A stretch of DNA of 58,992 nt from Blautia sp. (GCA_022769545.1 JALEJS010000042.1:1-58992), one strand, 5' to 3'; counted from the first letter of the stretch, positions 8,840 to 18,038 are shown. Made by a program: numbers and translations. Notes: generated from the sequence alone by a model not told the origin.

Positions 8840-9192
8840 CAGAACGGAAAGCCTCCGCCCATACCTCCAAGTCCGCCGGTAAGCCTGGACATCACAGCCG
8901 CAGATTCTTCTTCCACCTTCCGCAGTGCTTCATTGGTTGCCGCCACGATAAGATCCTCCAGCATTTCGATATCATCCGGATCCACAACCTCCTCCGACAG
9001 CTTCACCTTTGTCACCTCGCGTTTTCCGGAAATCGTTACCTCCACGGCTCCTCCTCCGGCTGCCGCGGTAAATTCCTTTTCCTCCAGTGCTTTCTGATTT
9101 TCCTCCATCTGCCGCTGCATTTTCTGCGCCTGCTTCATCAGATTATTCATGTTTCCGGGCATTCCTCCCGGGAATCCTCCTCTTTTTGCCAT
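8839..9192 (-). CDS. ebfC: YbaB/EbfC nucleoid-associated protein
   Basis: The 117-residue protein has a Gly/Met-rich N-terminus ([23 protein letters not shown]), the YbaB core with [13 protein letters not shown], and a Gly/Phe-rich tail. Family members are dimers that bind DNA and sit between dnaX and recR. The start at 9192 is preferred because GGAGG is 9 bp upstream; an ATG at 9201 would touch the ribosome site. Only one base separates it from the dnaX stop codon. Confidence 0.9.
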   Translation of the reverse strand: MAKRGGFPGGMPGNMNNLMKQAQKMQRQMEENQKALEEKEFTAAAGGGAVEVTISGKREVTKVKLSEEVVDPDDIEMLEDLIVAATNEALRKVEEESAAVMSRLTGGLGGMGGGFPF

Positions 9193-9193
9193 A

Positions 9194-10783
9194 CTATTCA
9201 TCCTCCTCAATTTCCACATCCATGTGAATATTTTCTTTGATTGCCTGGTCAACGGTAATCTCCACCAGGTTTGTATTCTGATGCTGCTTTGCCACAAGCA
9301 TCTCGATCTCCACGTACTTTCCCGTCTGCTGCTCGATGATGTTCTGAAGCTCCTCTTTATATTCCGGCTTATCTGCATATGCCTGTCCCAGAAACTCCTG
9401 AAACTCCACATACAGAACAGGGCTGCCCGTCTCTGCGTTATATTTGGGAACGGATTTTAAAAGCATCTGCTTAAACCCTCCCGTTGTTCCGGATACAATG
9501 GTCTTCCAGCCGGCCACAATTTTCTGCAGATCTTCCGGCGCCGCCATCACCGCTCGGACCGGTTCCTCTTCCTGCTGTTCCCGCCTGTCCCCCTGTTTGG
9601 CATCCCGCACGATTACCTGTGGTGCGGGGCGCTCCTCCATCTGTCGTTCCAGAACACGGATCCTGTCCAGCACAGAGGACAGATCTGTCTCCATGGCAGG
9701 ACGGCAGAGCTTGATCAGCGCGATCTCCACAAGAACCCTTTTCTGTGTCGCGAATCGGATCTGATTGGAAAGCTCCGAAAAGATCCGGATGTACCGCATC
9801 AGCGTCGGGACGTCCGTCATCTCACTTTCTTCCTGCAGAAGCTTCATGTTCTCAGATGATACATCGATTGCCTCCTCGGCGTTCTCCGAGGTCTTTACCA
9901 GCAGCAGATTCCGCATGTACCAGGTAAAATCTCCCACAAACTGTCCCAGCTCACGCCCACCTGTGATCAGCTGTTCCAGAATCTGTATGGAACCGGCCAC
10001 GTCACCGGCCAGAACCAGCCGCAAAAGACGGCTGAACACCTCAGTGTCCACAGCGCCCAGAACTTCCAGAACTTTGTCATACGTAAGCGTCTGCCCCAGA
10101 TAAAACGCGATACACTGATCCAGAAGACTCAGCGCATCTCTCATGGAACCGTCTCCGGCCTTCGCCACATAGCGAATTGCCTTATCCTCTGCCTCCACCC
10201 CCTCTGTTTTCAGAAGCTCCTTCAGCCTGTCAGCGATGGTATCTATGGAAATCCGATGAAAATCATACCGCTGACAGCGCGATAAGATCGTCACCGGAAT
10301 TTTGTGTGCCTCCGTCGTCGCCAGAATGAATATCACATAAGACGGCGGTTCCTCCAGTGTTTTCAGCAGCGCGTTAAATGCGCCGGTGGAAAGCATGTGT
10401 ACTTCGTCAATAATATAAACCTTATAATTTCCCTGGGTCGGCCGGTAGGCCACCTCCTCACGGATCTCCCGGATATTGTCTACGCCATTGTTGGACGCAG
10501 CATCTATCTCAATGACATTCATGGATGTTCCGGCCTGTATGGAACGGCACATCTCGCACTGATTGCATGGATTTCCGTCTTTCGGATGCTCACAGTTTAC
10601 TGCCTTTGCAAGAATTTTCGCAACCGTTGTCTTACCGGTACCCCTCGTCCCGCAAAACAGATATGCATGGCCGATCCGGCCGGCTTTTATCTGATTTGTC
10701 AGAGTTGTCACAATATGATCCTGTCCCTTTACATCTGCAAAATTATCCGGTCGGAATTTCCGGTAAAGAGCGGTGTAACTCAT
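9194..10783 (-). CDS. dnaX: DNA polymerase III subunit gamma/tau
   Basis: The 529-residue clamp-loader ATPase has a Walker A motif GTRGTGKTT (45-53), a zinc module (Cys64, Cys73, Cys76, Cys79), a DEVH Walker B and the SRC arginine-finger motif (LSRCQRYDF). After the AAA+ and lid domains comes a tau-like C-terminal part of about 160 residues that may contact the polymerase and the DnaB helicase. Length is slightly below the usual 540-580. I see no frameshift slippery site of the E. coli type. First gene of the dnaX-ebfC-recR unit. Confidence 0.96.
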   Translation of the reverse strand: MSYTALYRKFRPDNFADVKGQDHIVTTLTNQIKAGRIGHAYLFCGTRGTGKTTVAKILAKAVNCEHPKDGNPCNQCEMCRSIQAGTSMNVIEIDAASNNGVDNIREIREEVAYRPTQGNYKVYIIDEVHMLSTGAFNALLKTLEEPPSYVIFILATTEAHKIPVTILSRCQRYDFHRISIDTIADRLKELLKTEGVEAEDKAIRYVAKAGDGSMRDALSLLDQCIAFYLGQTLTYDKVLEVLGAVDTEVFSRLLRLVLAGDVAGSIQILEQLITGGRELGQFVGDFTWYMRNLLLVKTSENAEEAIDVSSENMKLLQEESEMTDVPTLMRYIRIFSELSNQIRFATQKRVLVEIALIKLCRPAMETDLSSVLDRIRVLERQMEERPAPQVIVRDAKQGDRREQQEEEPVRAVMAAPEDLQKIVAGWKTIVSGTTGGFKQMLLKSVPKYNAETGSPVLYVEFQEFLGQAYADKPEYKEELQNIIEQQTGKYVEIEMLVAKQHQNTNLVEITVDQAIKENIHMDVEIEEDE

Positions 10784-10809
10784 CTAAGCACTCCCATCTT
10801 ATCAAACAG

Positions 10810-10836
10810 CCGCCGCGGAATACTCTTCCGCGGCGG
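10810..10836 (-). terminator. GC-rich hairpin between pfkA and dnaX
   Basis: A perfect 11-bp stem, CCGCCGCGGAA with TTCCGCGGCGG, and a 5-nt loop lie 29 bp after the phosphofructokinase stop. The following T-run on the minus strand is weak (CTGTTTG), so termination may be partial, letting some transcripts run into dnaX. Confidence 0.65.
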
Positions 10837-10864
10837 TTTGTCCTATCATTTTTTTCTGTCCGTA

Positions 10865-11947
10865 TCAGTCTCCGAAGCTGATTCCGATCTGTTTTGCAGC
10901 CTTTACCAGCTGATCTTTCGGAGATACGGTTTTCAGCTTGCCTGCACATTCTGCCAGTGGCACACGCTTGATCTTATCGTCCACAATACCGATCATGATA
11001 CCATATTCTTCGTCCATAATTGCCTCTGCGGCGCCGGCTCCGATCCTTGTGGAGAGAACACGGTCATAAGCACAGGGCTCCCCGCCTCGCTGTGTGTGGC
11101 CCGGAACTGTGATACGCACTTCGCTTCCGGTGATTTTCTGGATCCGCTCTGCGACCTCATAGGAGACAGACGGATACTTTTTCGCTTTTTCCTCCATGAC
11201 CTTTTTCAGCTCTTTCTTGGAAAGCTTCGCATCTTCCTTGGAAATCGCGCCCTCAGCCACAACGATGATGGTAAAGCGTTTGCCGGCCTTGGCACGTTTG
11301 CTGATGGCTGCGCACACCTTCTTAATATCATACGGAATCTCCGGAATCAGGATAATGTCCGCACCGCCGGCAACACCGGCAAAAAGAGGAAGGCTTCCCA
11401 CTTTATGTCCCATAACTTCCACAATAAATACTCGTCCGTGAGATGCTGCCGTCGTGTGGATCTGGTCGATGGCATTGGTTGCGATCTCAAGTGCACTGTT
11501 AAAGCCGAAGGTCATATCTGTGCCATATATATCATTGTCAATGGTCTTTGGAAGGTGAATGATATTCAGCCCTTCCTCACGGAGAAGATTTGCTGTTTTC
11601 TGTGTTCCGTTTCCGCCGAGGATTACCAGACAGTCCAGACACAGCTTATAGTAAGTCTGCTTCATGGCAGCTACCTTGTCCAGTCCCTTTTCATCCGGGA
11701 CACGCATCAGCTTAAACGGCTGTCTGGAGGTACCGAGAATCGTACCACCCTGCGTAAGAATTCCGGAGAAATCTCTGGAGGTAAGCATCCGGTATTTTCC
11801 GTAAATCAGGCCCTTATATCCATCTTCAAAGCCATACACTTCCAGTTCGTCTACGTTGTCACTCAGACCCTTTACCACGCCTCTCATAGTTGCATTCAGC
11901 GCCTGGCAGTCGCCGCCGCTGGTCAGAAGACCAATTCGTTTTATCAT
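10865..11947 (-). CDS. pfkA: 6-phosphofructokinase
   Basis: The 360-residue enzyme has LLTSGGDCQALNA (8-20) for phosphoryl donor binding and PKTIDND (133-139) at the fructose 6-phosphate site. The donor loop reads GGNGT (111-115). In the E. coli numbering of this family, Gly at 104 favours ATP and Lys at 124 is found in PPi-dependent and mixed-substrate enzymes; here Gly104 and Lys124 equivalents occur together, and the usual Asp103 is Asn. The long form and the Gly/Lys mix point to a group III-type enzyme; donor choice is unproven. Start ATG 11947 follows GGAGGG by 4 bp. Confidence 0.88.
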   Translation of the reverse strand: MIKRIGLLTSGGDCQALNATMRGVVKGLSDNVDELEVYGFEDGYKGLIYGKYRMLTSRDFSGILTQGGTILGTSRQPFKLMRVPDEKGLDKVAAMKQTYYKLCLDCLVILGGNGTQKTANLLREEGLNIIHLPKTIDNDIYGTDMTFGFNSALEIATNAIDQIHTTAASHGRVFIVEVMGHKVGSLPLFAGVAGGADIILIPEIPYDIKKVCAAISKRAKAGKRFTIIVVAEGAISKEDAKLSKKELKKVMEEKAKKYPSVSYEVAERIQKITGSEVRITVPGHTQRGGEPCAYDRVLSTRIGAGAAEAIMDEEYGIMIGIVDDKIKRVPLAECAGKLKTVSPKDQLVKAAKQIGISFGD

Positions 11948-12070
11948 AGTACCCTCCATTTCTGTGCTGTTTCTCATGCACAACCGCTCCGGCTCCGGGA
12001 GCAGATATACTTATATTCATTATATAATAATTCCCCATTTTAGGCAATACGAAACTCACGCCAAAACTTA

Positions 12071-12099
12071 TTGACAAACCTTCCAAAACAGGCTATACT
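12071..12099 (+). promoter_or_regulatory. Promoter of the SRP RNA
   Basis: TTGACA (12071-12076) and TATACT (12094-12099) with a 17-bp spacer stand 7 bp before the RNA's first predicted base, a strong constitutive-type promoter. Confidence 0.85.
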
Positions 12100-12105
12100 A
12101 AATTC

Positions 12106-12365
12106 CGCGCAGCCGGGGAGATAGCGGTGCCCTGTACCTGCAATCCGCTACAGCAGGGGTGATGCCAATCTGAGGGGTGTTCCTTGTGGAGCTGCCCTTT
12201 ATAAGTGGCGTTGACGTCCGGGTCTTATGCAACAGGAATCCATGAACCGTGTCAGGGCAGGAATGCAGCAGCACTAAGTGGAAGCTCTTGTGTGACATGA
12301 GGGTGCCTGGGCCGAGTTAACTGTAAAGGTAACGTCTGTGAGTGCATCTCGAAGTGCGGCGCGCA
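12106..12365 (+). ncRNA. ffs: Signal recognition particle RNA, long (6S/scRNA) type
   Basis: About 260 nt of RNA contain the conserved SRP domain around 12256-12285 (GTCAGGGCAGGAATGCAGCAG), which carries the GGAA-like tetraloop and the asymmetric Ffh-binding loop, and a 5' Alu domain (GGTGCCCTGTACC, then GGGGTGATGCCAATC). Terminal bases GCGCAGCCG and CGGCGCGC pair to close the molecule. This long Alu-bearing type is usual in Bacillus and Clostridia. It forms the SRP with Ffh for co-translational membrane targeting. Ends are estimated within a few bases. Confidence 0.92.
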
Positions 12366-12389
12366 AAAAAATAAGAACAGACAATGATT

Positions 12390-12427
12390 GCCACCGTGGA
12401 ATCTTCCGGTTCCCCGGTGGCTTTTTT
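12390..12427 (+). terminator. Terminator downstream of the SRP RNA
   Basis: Stem GCCACCG / CGGTGGC (12390-12396 with 12415-12421) followed by six T residues. It may also end the leftward... opposite transcript poorly, since the A-run on the other side is absent; the main use is for the plus-strand SRP RNA. Confidence 0.7.
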
Positions 12428-12448
12428 GTCCCGTTTTTCCGGGCACAT

Positions 12449-12964
12449 TTACATATTCTCTGTCTCCTGCATCTGTGCACGGAATTTTGCAAGCATTTTT
12501 TCCTGTTTCTTTTTTTCCCGCAGTTCCTGAAAAAAAGAAGACAGCATCCGGGAGCATTCTTCTTCCAGAATTCCTCTTGTGATCTCCACCTGGTGGTTAA
12601 ATCCTTCCACAGACAGCAGGTTCATCACCGAACCGGCACAGCCTGCCTTTGGATTCATACTCCCGATCACCACATGATCGATGCGCGACTGCACCAGTGC
12701 TCCCGCACACATCTGACACGGTTCCAGCGTCACATACATCGTACAGCCTTCCAGCCTCCAGTCTCCCAGCTTTTTGCTTGCTTTTCGAATCGCATTCAGC
12801 TCTGCATGGGACAACGTGTTTTTGTCCGTATTTCTTCGGTTATACCCCCGGGCAATAATCTTTCCGTCACACACGATCACGCAGCCAATCGGCACCTCAT
12901 CCAGTGCTCTTGCCTTCTTCGCCTGACGGATTGCTTCTTTCATATAGCGTTCCTGTTCAGTCAA
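12449..12964 (-). CDS. tadA: tRNA-specific adenosine deaminase
   Basis: The 171-residue enzyme converts A34 to inosine in the anticodon of tRNA-Arg(ACG). Catalytic motifs are SHAELNAI (zinc His and proton-shuttle Glu) and TLEPCQMCAGA (two zinc Cys). I chose a TTG start at 12964, 28 bp after the MATE stop and 6 bp after GGGGA, because it gives the family's usual N-terminus (LTEQERYMKEAIRQAKKA); an ATG at 12943 is the alternative. It follows the MATE gene closely and is probably co-transcribed. Confidence 0.92.
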   Translation of the reverse strand: MTEQERYMKEAIRQAKKARALDEVPIGCVIVCDGKIIARGYNRRNTDKNTLSHAELNAIRKASKKLGDWRLEGCTMYVTLEPCQMCAGALVQSRIDHVVIGSMNPKAGCAGSVMNLLSVEGFNHQVEITRGILEEECSRMLSSFFQELREKKKQEKMLAKFRAQMQETENM

Positions 12965-12992
12965 TGTTTTATCCCCGTCTTTTCTTCCAGAT

Positions 12993-14342
12993 TTATCTGT
13001 TTTTAAGCGTCTGCCGCTTTTTTTGCATTTTCCGATAATATACCGCACCGGTCACATCGGCAAGGGCCCATCCGATGGGGACCGCTGCCCAGATTCCTTT
13101 CACACCCACTGCCGGTATGGCAGACAGGACATATGCCAGCACGACTCTTGTCCCCAGAGATATCACCGTAAGAATCACAGACATCCCCGGCATTTTCACA
13201 GCACGGTAGTAGCCGTACAGCAGAAACAGAAGCCCGATTCCAAAATAAAAAGCTCCTTCAATCCGAAGATATTCCACACCGGCTGCAATGATCTGCGTCT
13301 CCTCCGACCGGACGAAAATCCCCATCAGCCGAGGCGCAAAACAGAAAACCAGCGCGCTGACCGCGATACAAAATCCAAAGGAGGTCAGTACCGCACTCCG
13401 GACTCCCTTTCTGATCCGTTCCGATTCTCCTGCCCCGTAATTCTGTGCGATAAACGTGGAAAACGCATTTCCGAAATCCTGCACCGGCATATATGCAAAA
13501 GAATCAATTTTCACCGCTGCCGCAAACGCTGCCATGATCACCGTGCCAAAGCTGTTTACGAGCCCCTGCACCATCAGAATTCCGAAATTCATAATCGACT
13601 GCTGGGCACAGGTCAGAAACGAAATACCTGCAATTTCCCGAAAGGCAGCCCTGCGAAAATGCAGCTCCTGCCGCCGGAGCCTCCATTGCGGAAAATTTAT
13701 CAGCGTATAAAGCATCAGTCCCGCTCCGGACAGATATTGTGCGATCACGGTCGCCAGAGCCGCTCCCTCCACACCCAGATTAAGAATCAGAATAAAAAAC
13801 AGATCCAGAATGATGTTGGTCACTGCAGAAACTCCCAGAAAAATCAGCGGGACAACCGAATTTCCCACTGCTCTCAGAAGCGCTGCAAAATAGTTATACA
13901 AAAATGTAGCTGTAATCCCCGCAAAAATCACCTGCAGATACGCTCTCATGTCTGCGCAGACCTCGGTCGGAACCCGCAGAAAACGCAGGATCACGGAAAG
14001 TGCTCCATATACCAGCAGGTTCAGAATCAGCGCTGTGCCCGCAATCAGACAGAAGGAATGCAGCATGGATTCTTTCAGCCGCTTCTCATTCTGCTGCCCG
14101 AAACAAATAGAAAACACCGCTCCGCTGCCCATACACATGCCCAGCAGAATCGATGTCAGAAATGTCATCAAGGTGTAGGAGGATCCCACTGCCGCCAGGG
14201 CATTTGCCCCGAGATACCGTCCCACAATCAGTGTATCCGCAATATTGTAGCATTGCTGAAGAATGTTCCCGGCCATCATGGGCAGGGCAAACAGAAGCAG
14301 ATTTCCGGTAATATTTCCCTCTGTAAGATTTATCTGTCGCAT
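12993..14342 (-). CDS. MATE-family efflux transporter
   Basis: The 449-residue protein has about 12 hydrophobic segments and the MATE N-terminal signature (LTEGNITGNLLLFALPMMAGNILQ...). The two internally related halves both carry the AVGSSYTLM / AAVKIDSFAYMP-type segments. Members export cationic drugs or metabolites using a Na+ or H+ gradient; the substrate cannot be told from sequence. GGAG lies 6 bp before the ATG. Downstream tadA begins 28 bp later. Confidence 0.9.
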   Translation of the reverse strand: MRQINLTEGNITGNLLLFALPMMAGNILQQCYNIADTLIVGRYLGANALAAVGSSYTLMTFLTSILLGMCMGSGAVFSICFGQQNEKRLKESMLHSFCLIAGTALILNLLVYGALSVILRFLRVPTEVCADMRAYLQVIFAGITATFLYNYFAALLRAVGNSVVPLIFLGVSAVTNIILDLFFILILNLGVEGAALATVIAQYLSGAGLMLYTLINFPQWRLRRQELHFRRAAFREIAGISFLTCAQQSIMNFGILMVQGLVNSFGTVIMAAFAAAVKIDSFAYMPVQDFGNAFSTFIAQNYGAGESERIRKGVRSAVLTSFGFCIAVSALVFCFAPRLMGIFVRSEETQIIAAGVEYLRIEGAFYFGIGLLFLLYGYYRAVKMPGMSVILTVISLGTRVVLAYVLSAIPAVGVKGIWAAVPIGWALADVTGAVYYRKMQKKRQTLKNR

Positions 14343-14442
14343 AGTATCTCCGATTTTTCATGTCCATACCGTTTTTTCTAAGACATCAGGACAGAAAATG
14401 TTCCTGATTTTGAGTCCATTATAGTCATTCCCGAAAGAAGTG

Positions 14443-15453
14443 TCAATTTCTGCCCGGGACAAACTCTCTTTGTGGTTCTTCCATAAACCGATACCAGTAT
14501 CCGCCCCTTGACTGAGCCAGCTCCACCTGTCTGCTCTCTTTGAAATACGGAAAACCGAACATGTTCGCCATAAAACGTTCCTGCTGATCATACCCTCCGG
14601 GGACGCCCAGTATGTAGCGGCCGTCTCCTCTGCGGCAAAGCAGCAGGTGTCCGAAATTATAATATCCGTGGAGCAGAAACCGGTTGTTTCTCAGCGATCC
14701 GTCTCTTCGGAACATGCGGCAGACATCTCTGGGATGTATTTTCCAGCACTGCACCATTTCTCCGTCTGAAAACGGTATACATACTTCTCCCGGTGTCCAT
14801 CCCGCAGTCCGATCCGGACCTGGCGGCGAAGTCTCCCGCCGGTTTTCCCGGATGACCTCCTCCGCCTCTACTTCCGATACCGTCTGCTCTTCCGACATTC
14901 CTGTTTCCTCCCGGTCTTCTCTGCTCTCTTCGGGTTCTGCCGGTTCCTCCTGCTGCCCTTCGGGCGTTTCCGATGCTTCTGCCGGTTCCTCCTTCAGGTC
15001 TTTGTCTCCTTCCGCTTCCCCGTTCTCCTCCCTCAGTGTCTTTGGACTGCCGGCTGGCACCTCATATTCTTTGAAATTTTCCGGACGAATCGGTCTGTCA
15101 TCCCACTCGGTCCCAAAGAACGCTCCAAGCTCGGTGCAGAATACCATTCCGCCCATCTTTTCCAGACTCACACCTGAATTTCCCATATTCTGCGATTCTG
15201 ATTCCAGGACACATTCCACCCGGTTTTCCCCGGTTCTGCACTCTCCCAGATATATCCCGTTCAGCAATCCGTCCTTCCGGACAAACCCGTACACTTTGCA
15301 GGGTACATCCGCCGTCAGTCCCGGACATTGCAGATGCAGTTCCATCAGACAGCGCCTGTTTTTTTCCTCCACCCTCACAAATCCGCAGTTGCTTCCCTTT
15401 TTTCCTCTTTGATACTCATATACATAAGCCACAAATCGCCGATACTCCGCCAA
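14443..15453 (-). CDS. Conserved Lachnospiraceae protein, possibly DUF6128
   Basis: The 336-residue protein has an N-terminal domain (1-125) with several Cys and aromatic residues, a long Glu/Pro/Ser-rich acidic linker (about 130-220) and a C-terminal domain (about 235-336) rich in Phe, Tyr and Arg (CWKIHPRDVCRMFRRDG ... GHLLLCRRGDGRYILGVPGGY). The C-terminal block resembles what is called DUF6128 in this family, by memory only. The start is a TTG with a GGAGG site 8 bp upstream. No membrane segment or enzyme motif is visible and function is unknown. Confidence 0.7.
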   Translation of the reverse strand: MAEYRRFVAYVYEYQRGKKGSNCGFVRVEEKNRRCLMELHLQCPGLTADVPCKVYGFVRKDGLLNGIYLGECRTGENRVECVLESESQNMGNSGVSLEKMGGMVFCTELGAFFGTEWDDRPIRPENFKEYEVPAGSPKTLREENGEAEGDKDLKEEPAEASETPEGQQEEPAEPEESREDREETGMSEEQTVSEVEAEEVIRENRRETSPPGPDRTAGWTPGEVCIPFSDGEMVQCWKIHPRDVCRMFRRDGSLRNNRFLLHGYYNFGHLLLCRRGDGRYILGVPGGYDQQERFMANMFGFPYFKESRQVELAQSRGGYWYRFMEEPQREFVPGRN

Positions 15454-15511
15454 TGCTTTCCTCCACTTTTTTTATTTTTTCATATATATGAAATTTTTTT
15501 CAAATTTATTA

Positions 15512-15540
15512 TTGACAAATCCCACAGCATATAATATAAT
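15512..15540 (+). promoter_or_regulatory. Promoter of tRNA-Pro
   Basis: Consensus TTGACA (15512-15517) and TATAAT (15535-15540) with a 17-bp spacer; the tRNA begins 16 bp after the -10, so transcription would start only a few bases before the tRNA. Confidence 0.85.
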
Positions 15541-15555
15541 AGCTCTTGCAGTTGA

Positions 15556-15629
15556 CGAAGCGTGGCTCAGTTTGGTAGAGCGCTGCGTTCGGGACGCAGA
15601 GGTCGTGGGTTCGAATCCCGTCGCTTCGA
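15556..15629 (+). tRNA. tRNA-Pro, anticodon CGG
   Basis: A 74-nt cloverleaf: acceptor CGAAGCG / CGCTTCG, D-arm with GGTAGAGC, anticodon stem CTGCG / CGCAG around loop TTCGGGA (anticodon CGG, reading CCG), and T-loop TTCGAAT. CCA is not encoded, so it must be added after processing. It is a single-gene unit with its own promoter and terminator. No integrase or attachment duplication is visible at its 3' end. Confidence 0.96.
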
Positions 15630-15641
15630 CTTGCACAGGAA

Positions 15642-15668
15642 AGGCTGGAATTTATTTCCAGCCTTTTT
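15642..15668 (+). terminator. Terminator of tRNA-Pro
   Basis: AGGCTGGAA / TTCCAGCCT stem with a TTTAT loop followed by TTTTT, 12 bp after the tRNA. Confidence 0.9.
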
Positions 15669-15748
15669 CGTTATCCAGTGATCCAAAAGAAGGTTCCCTA
15701 TGAAACAGCTGCTTACCCATGCCACAAAAGGAAAATAAAGAACAAAAA

Positions 15749-16000
15749 GAAAAACCACTGTATCGATGCTTTCATACAGTGGTTTTTCAATGAAACATGT
15801 CCATTGGCTTTTCCTCCTTATTCACTTGATATCTATCTGAAACTATTATCTCAAATAGTGTTTTCTGATTTTAAATTAAGCTCCCATTGGTCTGTACCTC
15901 TTTCTTAATATTTTTTCCGGTGTTAAACTTCTGTGTTTGGTGGTCCGTCCTCCTTTGTTTTTGTTGAATTTAATATAACATAGTTTTCTGATATTGTCAA
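15749..16000 (-). ncRNA. Short leftward transcription unit without a long reading frame
   Basis: On the minus strand TTGACA (16000-15995) and TATATT (15977-15972) are 17 bp apart, and a strong stem (AAAAACCACTGTA with TACAGTGGTTTTT, 15788-15749) with a T-run follows about 215 nt later. Two ribosome-site-like sequences occur: AAGGAGG before a five-codon frame (M-D-M-F-H) just ahead of the terminator, and GAGG before a three-codon frame. A 27-codon open stretch without a start also ends at the same stop. It could be a small RNA, a leader-peptide-like unit or a decayed gene. The rest of 15670-16198 holds nothing else I can support. Confidence 0.5.
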
Positions 16001-16198
16001 GCGAATTTTATCATTTTCTGATTGATGTATTTATATTGTCAGAATTATCTGTCTATTTTGCAAAACGGAACTGTTACAACATTTGTTACAAAATTTTTGT
16101 GATTTTTTTCGTTTTCCACTTCCCGTTTTCCGATATTTAAGTTAAACTATAGGGTAGACACTTTATAACCATTTTGATTCTTATAAACATTATTACTT

Positions 16199-17974
16199 AT
16201 GAATAATACAAATACACGCAAAAAAACAGCCAATCCCTATAATCATAACCGGCCGGCATCCCCTGTCCGCAGTCCGCGTACGGCGGCTCCTTCCGAAAAA
16301 CCGATGCGAAAAAAAAGACGAACCAGAAAGCCTGCTGTGCTTCTGATTGCTGCAGTTGTCCTGCTTTTGCTTATCATTCCCTACTGCATTGCCTGCGGAA
16401 ATCTCAAGGACAACGTGATCTGGAAAAAATCGTCCATCAACGGAGTCTCCGTAAAAGGACTCACAAAAGAAGAAGCAGCAGCTGCCCTTGAAACGCAGTT
16501 CATAAATACCTACCAGAACTTCACGCTGAAGGTTCAGGTAGATGGTCAGGAATACCCGGTCAATGTATATCCGCTCCTTGGCATGGATGCCTCCGGACAG
16601 ATTGAAAAAGCATACCAGCCCGGGCACAGACTCTGGATCCTGCGCGCTTTTGACCGGATCTGCACCAGTCTCTTTTCCGGAAAGGACCAGACCGTTTATC
16701 CGTACATAAAATATCCGGAAAATATTGACTCTGTTCTGACACAGGCCGGACTGGATAAATACGACAGTACCGTAGATTCCAGCTGGGAGGTTCAGGATGA
16801 CAAGCTGATCATTCATAAAGGAAAGGAGGGCGTCTGTGTGAATGCAGAGCAGCTGGAACAGGATATTTTGTCTGCTCTGAGCCGTCAGGATTATGACACG
16901 CCCATCCCCTGTCCCATTACCACCCGCGCTCCAAAGTCCGTAAACCTGCAGGAAATTTATAATACGATCCATACCACGGTTTCCAACGCCACACTGGATC
17001 CAGCCAATAATTACGAGCTGGTTCCTTCTTCAACCGGAATCGACTTTAATACGTCCCAGGCGCAGACCATTCTGGACAATACCCAGCCCGGCGCTGACGC
17101 AGTGATTTCACTGGAGGTTGTCCAGCCGGAAATATCCACCGAAGATATGCAGAACAATCTTTTCCAGTCTGTTCTTGCCAGCTACTCCACCTATGGAGGC
17201 GGTACATCGGAGCGCTGTTCCAACCTGTCTCTGGCTGCCCAGTCCTGTGACGGCACCATCCTGCTTCCGGGAGAGACCTTCTCCTACAATGCGACACTCG
17301 GGGAACGTACTCTGGAAAGAGGCTATCAGTATGCCGGAGCATATTCAGACAAAGAAGTCATACAGGAAATCGGCGGAGGTATCTGTCAGGTTTCCTCAAC
17401 GATCTTTGCCGCACTGCTGTACACAGATCTGGAAATTGTGGAACGTCACAACCATTCCATGGAGGTTTCCTATCTTCCCTCCGGCATGGATGCCACCGTC
17501 TCCTGGGGCGGTCCGGATTTCCAGTTCCGGAACAATACAAAATATCCGATCAAACTGAATGTATATTATGACTGGGAAACCGTCACGGTAGATATTATCG
17601 GAACACAGGAAAGCGATCAGCACATTGACGTTTCCGTGGAATATTCCGAAGGTTCCTACACCACTTACCGTACCTATTACGACAGCAACTGGAATTATCT
17701 CACCTCGGTACAGGTTGCCACAAGCACTTATTCCAAAATCGAAACGGAAGAATCAGAGAACGACGAAAATACGGAAAGTGAAAACACGGATGACACCGGA
17801 AACGATCCGAATGCAGACCAGACACAAAACACGGACGGAACCGGCGATGCCGCTTCCCCGGAAAACACAAATACGGATCAGCAGGGTACCGATACCGGCA
17901 ATTATAATGATACCTATAGTGATTCTTATCTCTCCGATGATTCTTATGTAGAAGAAATCTTTGATATTTACTGA
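16199..17974 (+). CDS. VanW-family wall protein with peptidoglycan-binding repeat
   Basis: The 591-residue protein has a basic cytoplasmic start, one membrane helix (about 45-62), a PG_binding_4-like region (about 75-300: SINGVSVKGLTKEEAAAALE), a VanW domain (about 315-460: GETFSYNATLGERT, GGGICQVSSTIFAA, LEIVERHNHSMEVSY) and a low-complexity Asp/Thr/Asn-rich tail. VanW proteins occur beside vancomycin-resistance genes but their function is unknown; this one stands alone and does not imply resistance. No clear Shine-Dalgarno site precedes the ATG, so the start is uncertain; Met36 is an alternative. Confidence 0.8.
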   Translation: MNNTNTRKKTANPYNHNRPASPVRSPRTAAPSEKPMRKKRRTRKPAVLLIAAVVLLLLIIPYCIACGNLKDNVIWKKSSINGVSVKGLTKEEAAAALETQFINTYQNFTLKVQVDGQEYPVNVYPLLGMDASGQIEKAYQPGHRLWILRAFDRICTSLFSGKDQTVYPYIKYPENIDSVLTQAGLDKYDSTVDSSWEVQDDKLIIHKGKEGVCVNAEQLEQDILSALSRQDYDTPIPCPITTRAPKSVNLQEIYNTIHTTVSNATLDPANNYELVPSSTGIDFNTSQAQTILDNTQPGADAVISLEVVQPEISTEDMQNNLFQSVLASYSTYGGGTSERCSNLSLAAQSCDGTILLPGETFSYNATLGERTLERGYQYAGAYSDKEVIQEIGGGICQVSSTIFAALLYTDLEIVERHNHSMEVSYLPSGMDATVSWGGPDFQFRNNTKYPIKLNVYYDWETVTVDIIGTQESDQHIDVSVEYSEGSYTTYRTYYDSNWNYLTSVQVATSTYSKIETEESENDENTESENTDDTGNDPNADQTQNTDGTGDAASPENTNTDQQGTDTGNYNDTYSDSYLSDDSYVEEIFDIY

Positions 17975-18038
17975 TGTTCTCTCTTTCCGGACATCAGCAA
18001 CGAAAGACGCACCTTTCACAAAGATGCAAAAGAGGGGT

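Noticed and set aside
10304..12043. Long plus-strand open frame opposite dnaX and pfkA
   Set aside because: It lies opposite two clear, well-conserved genes and has no ribosome site or recognisable motif, so it is a shadow frame.
13023..14381. Plus-strand frame opposite the MATE gene
   Set aside because: It mirrors the real gene, with Gln/Arg/His-rich sequence and no domain.
16199..17974. VanW gene as a sign of vancomycin resistance
   Set aside because: No vanHAX-like genes are nearby, and VanW-family proteins are common in Clostridia without resistance.
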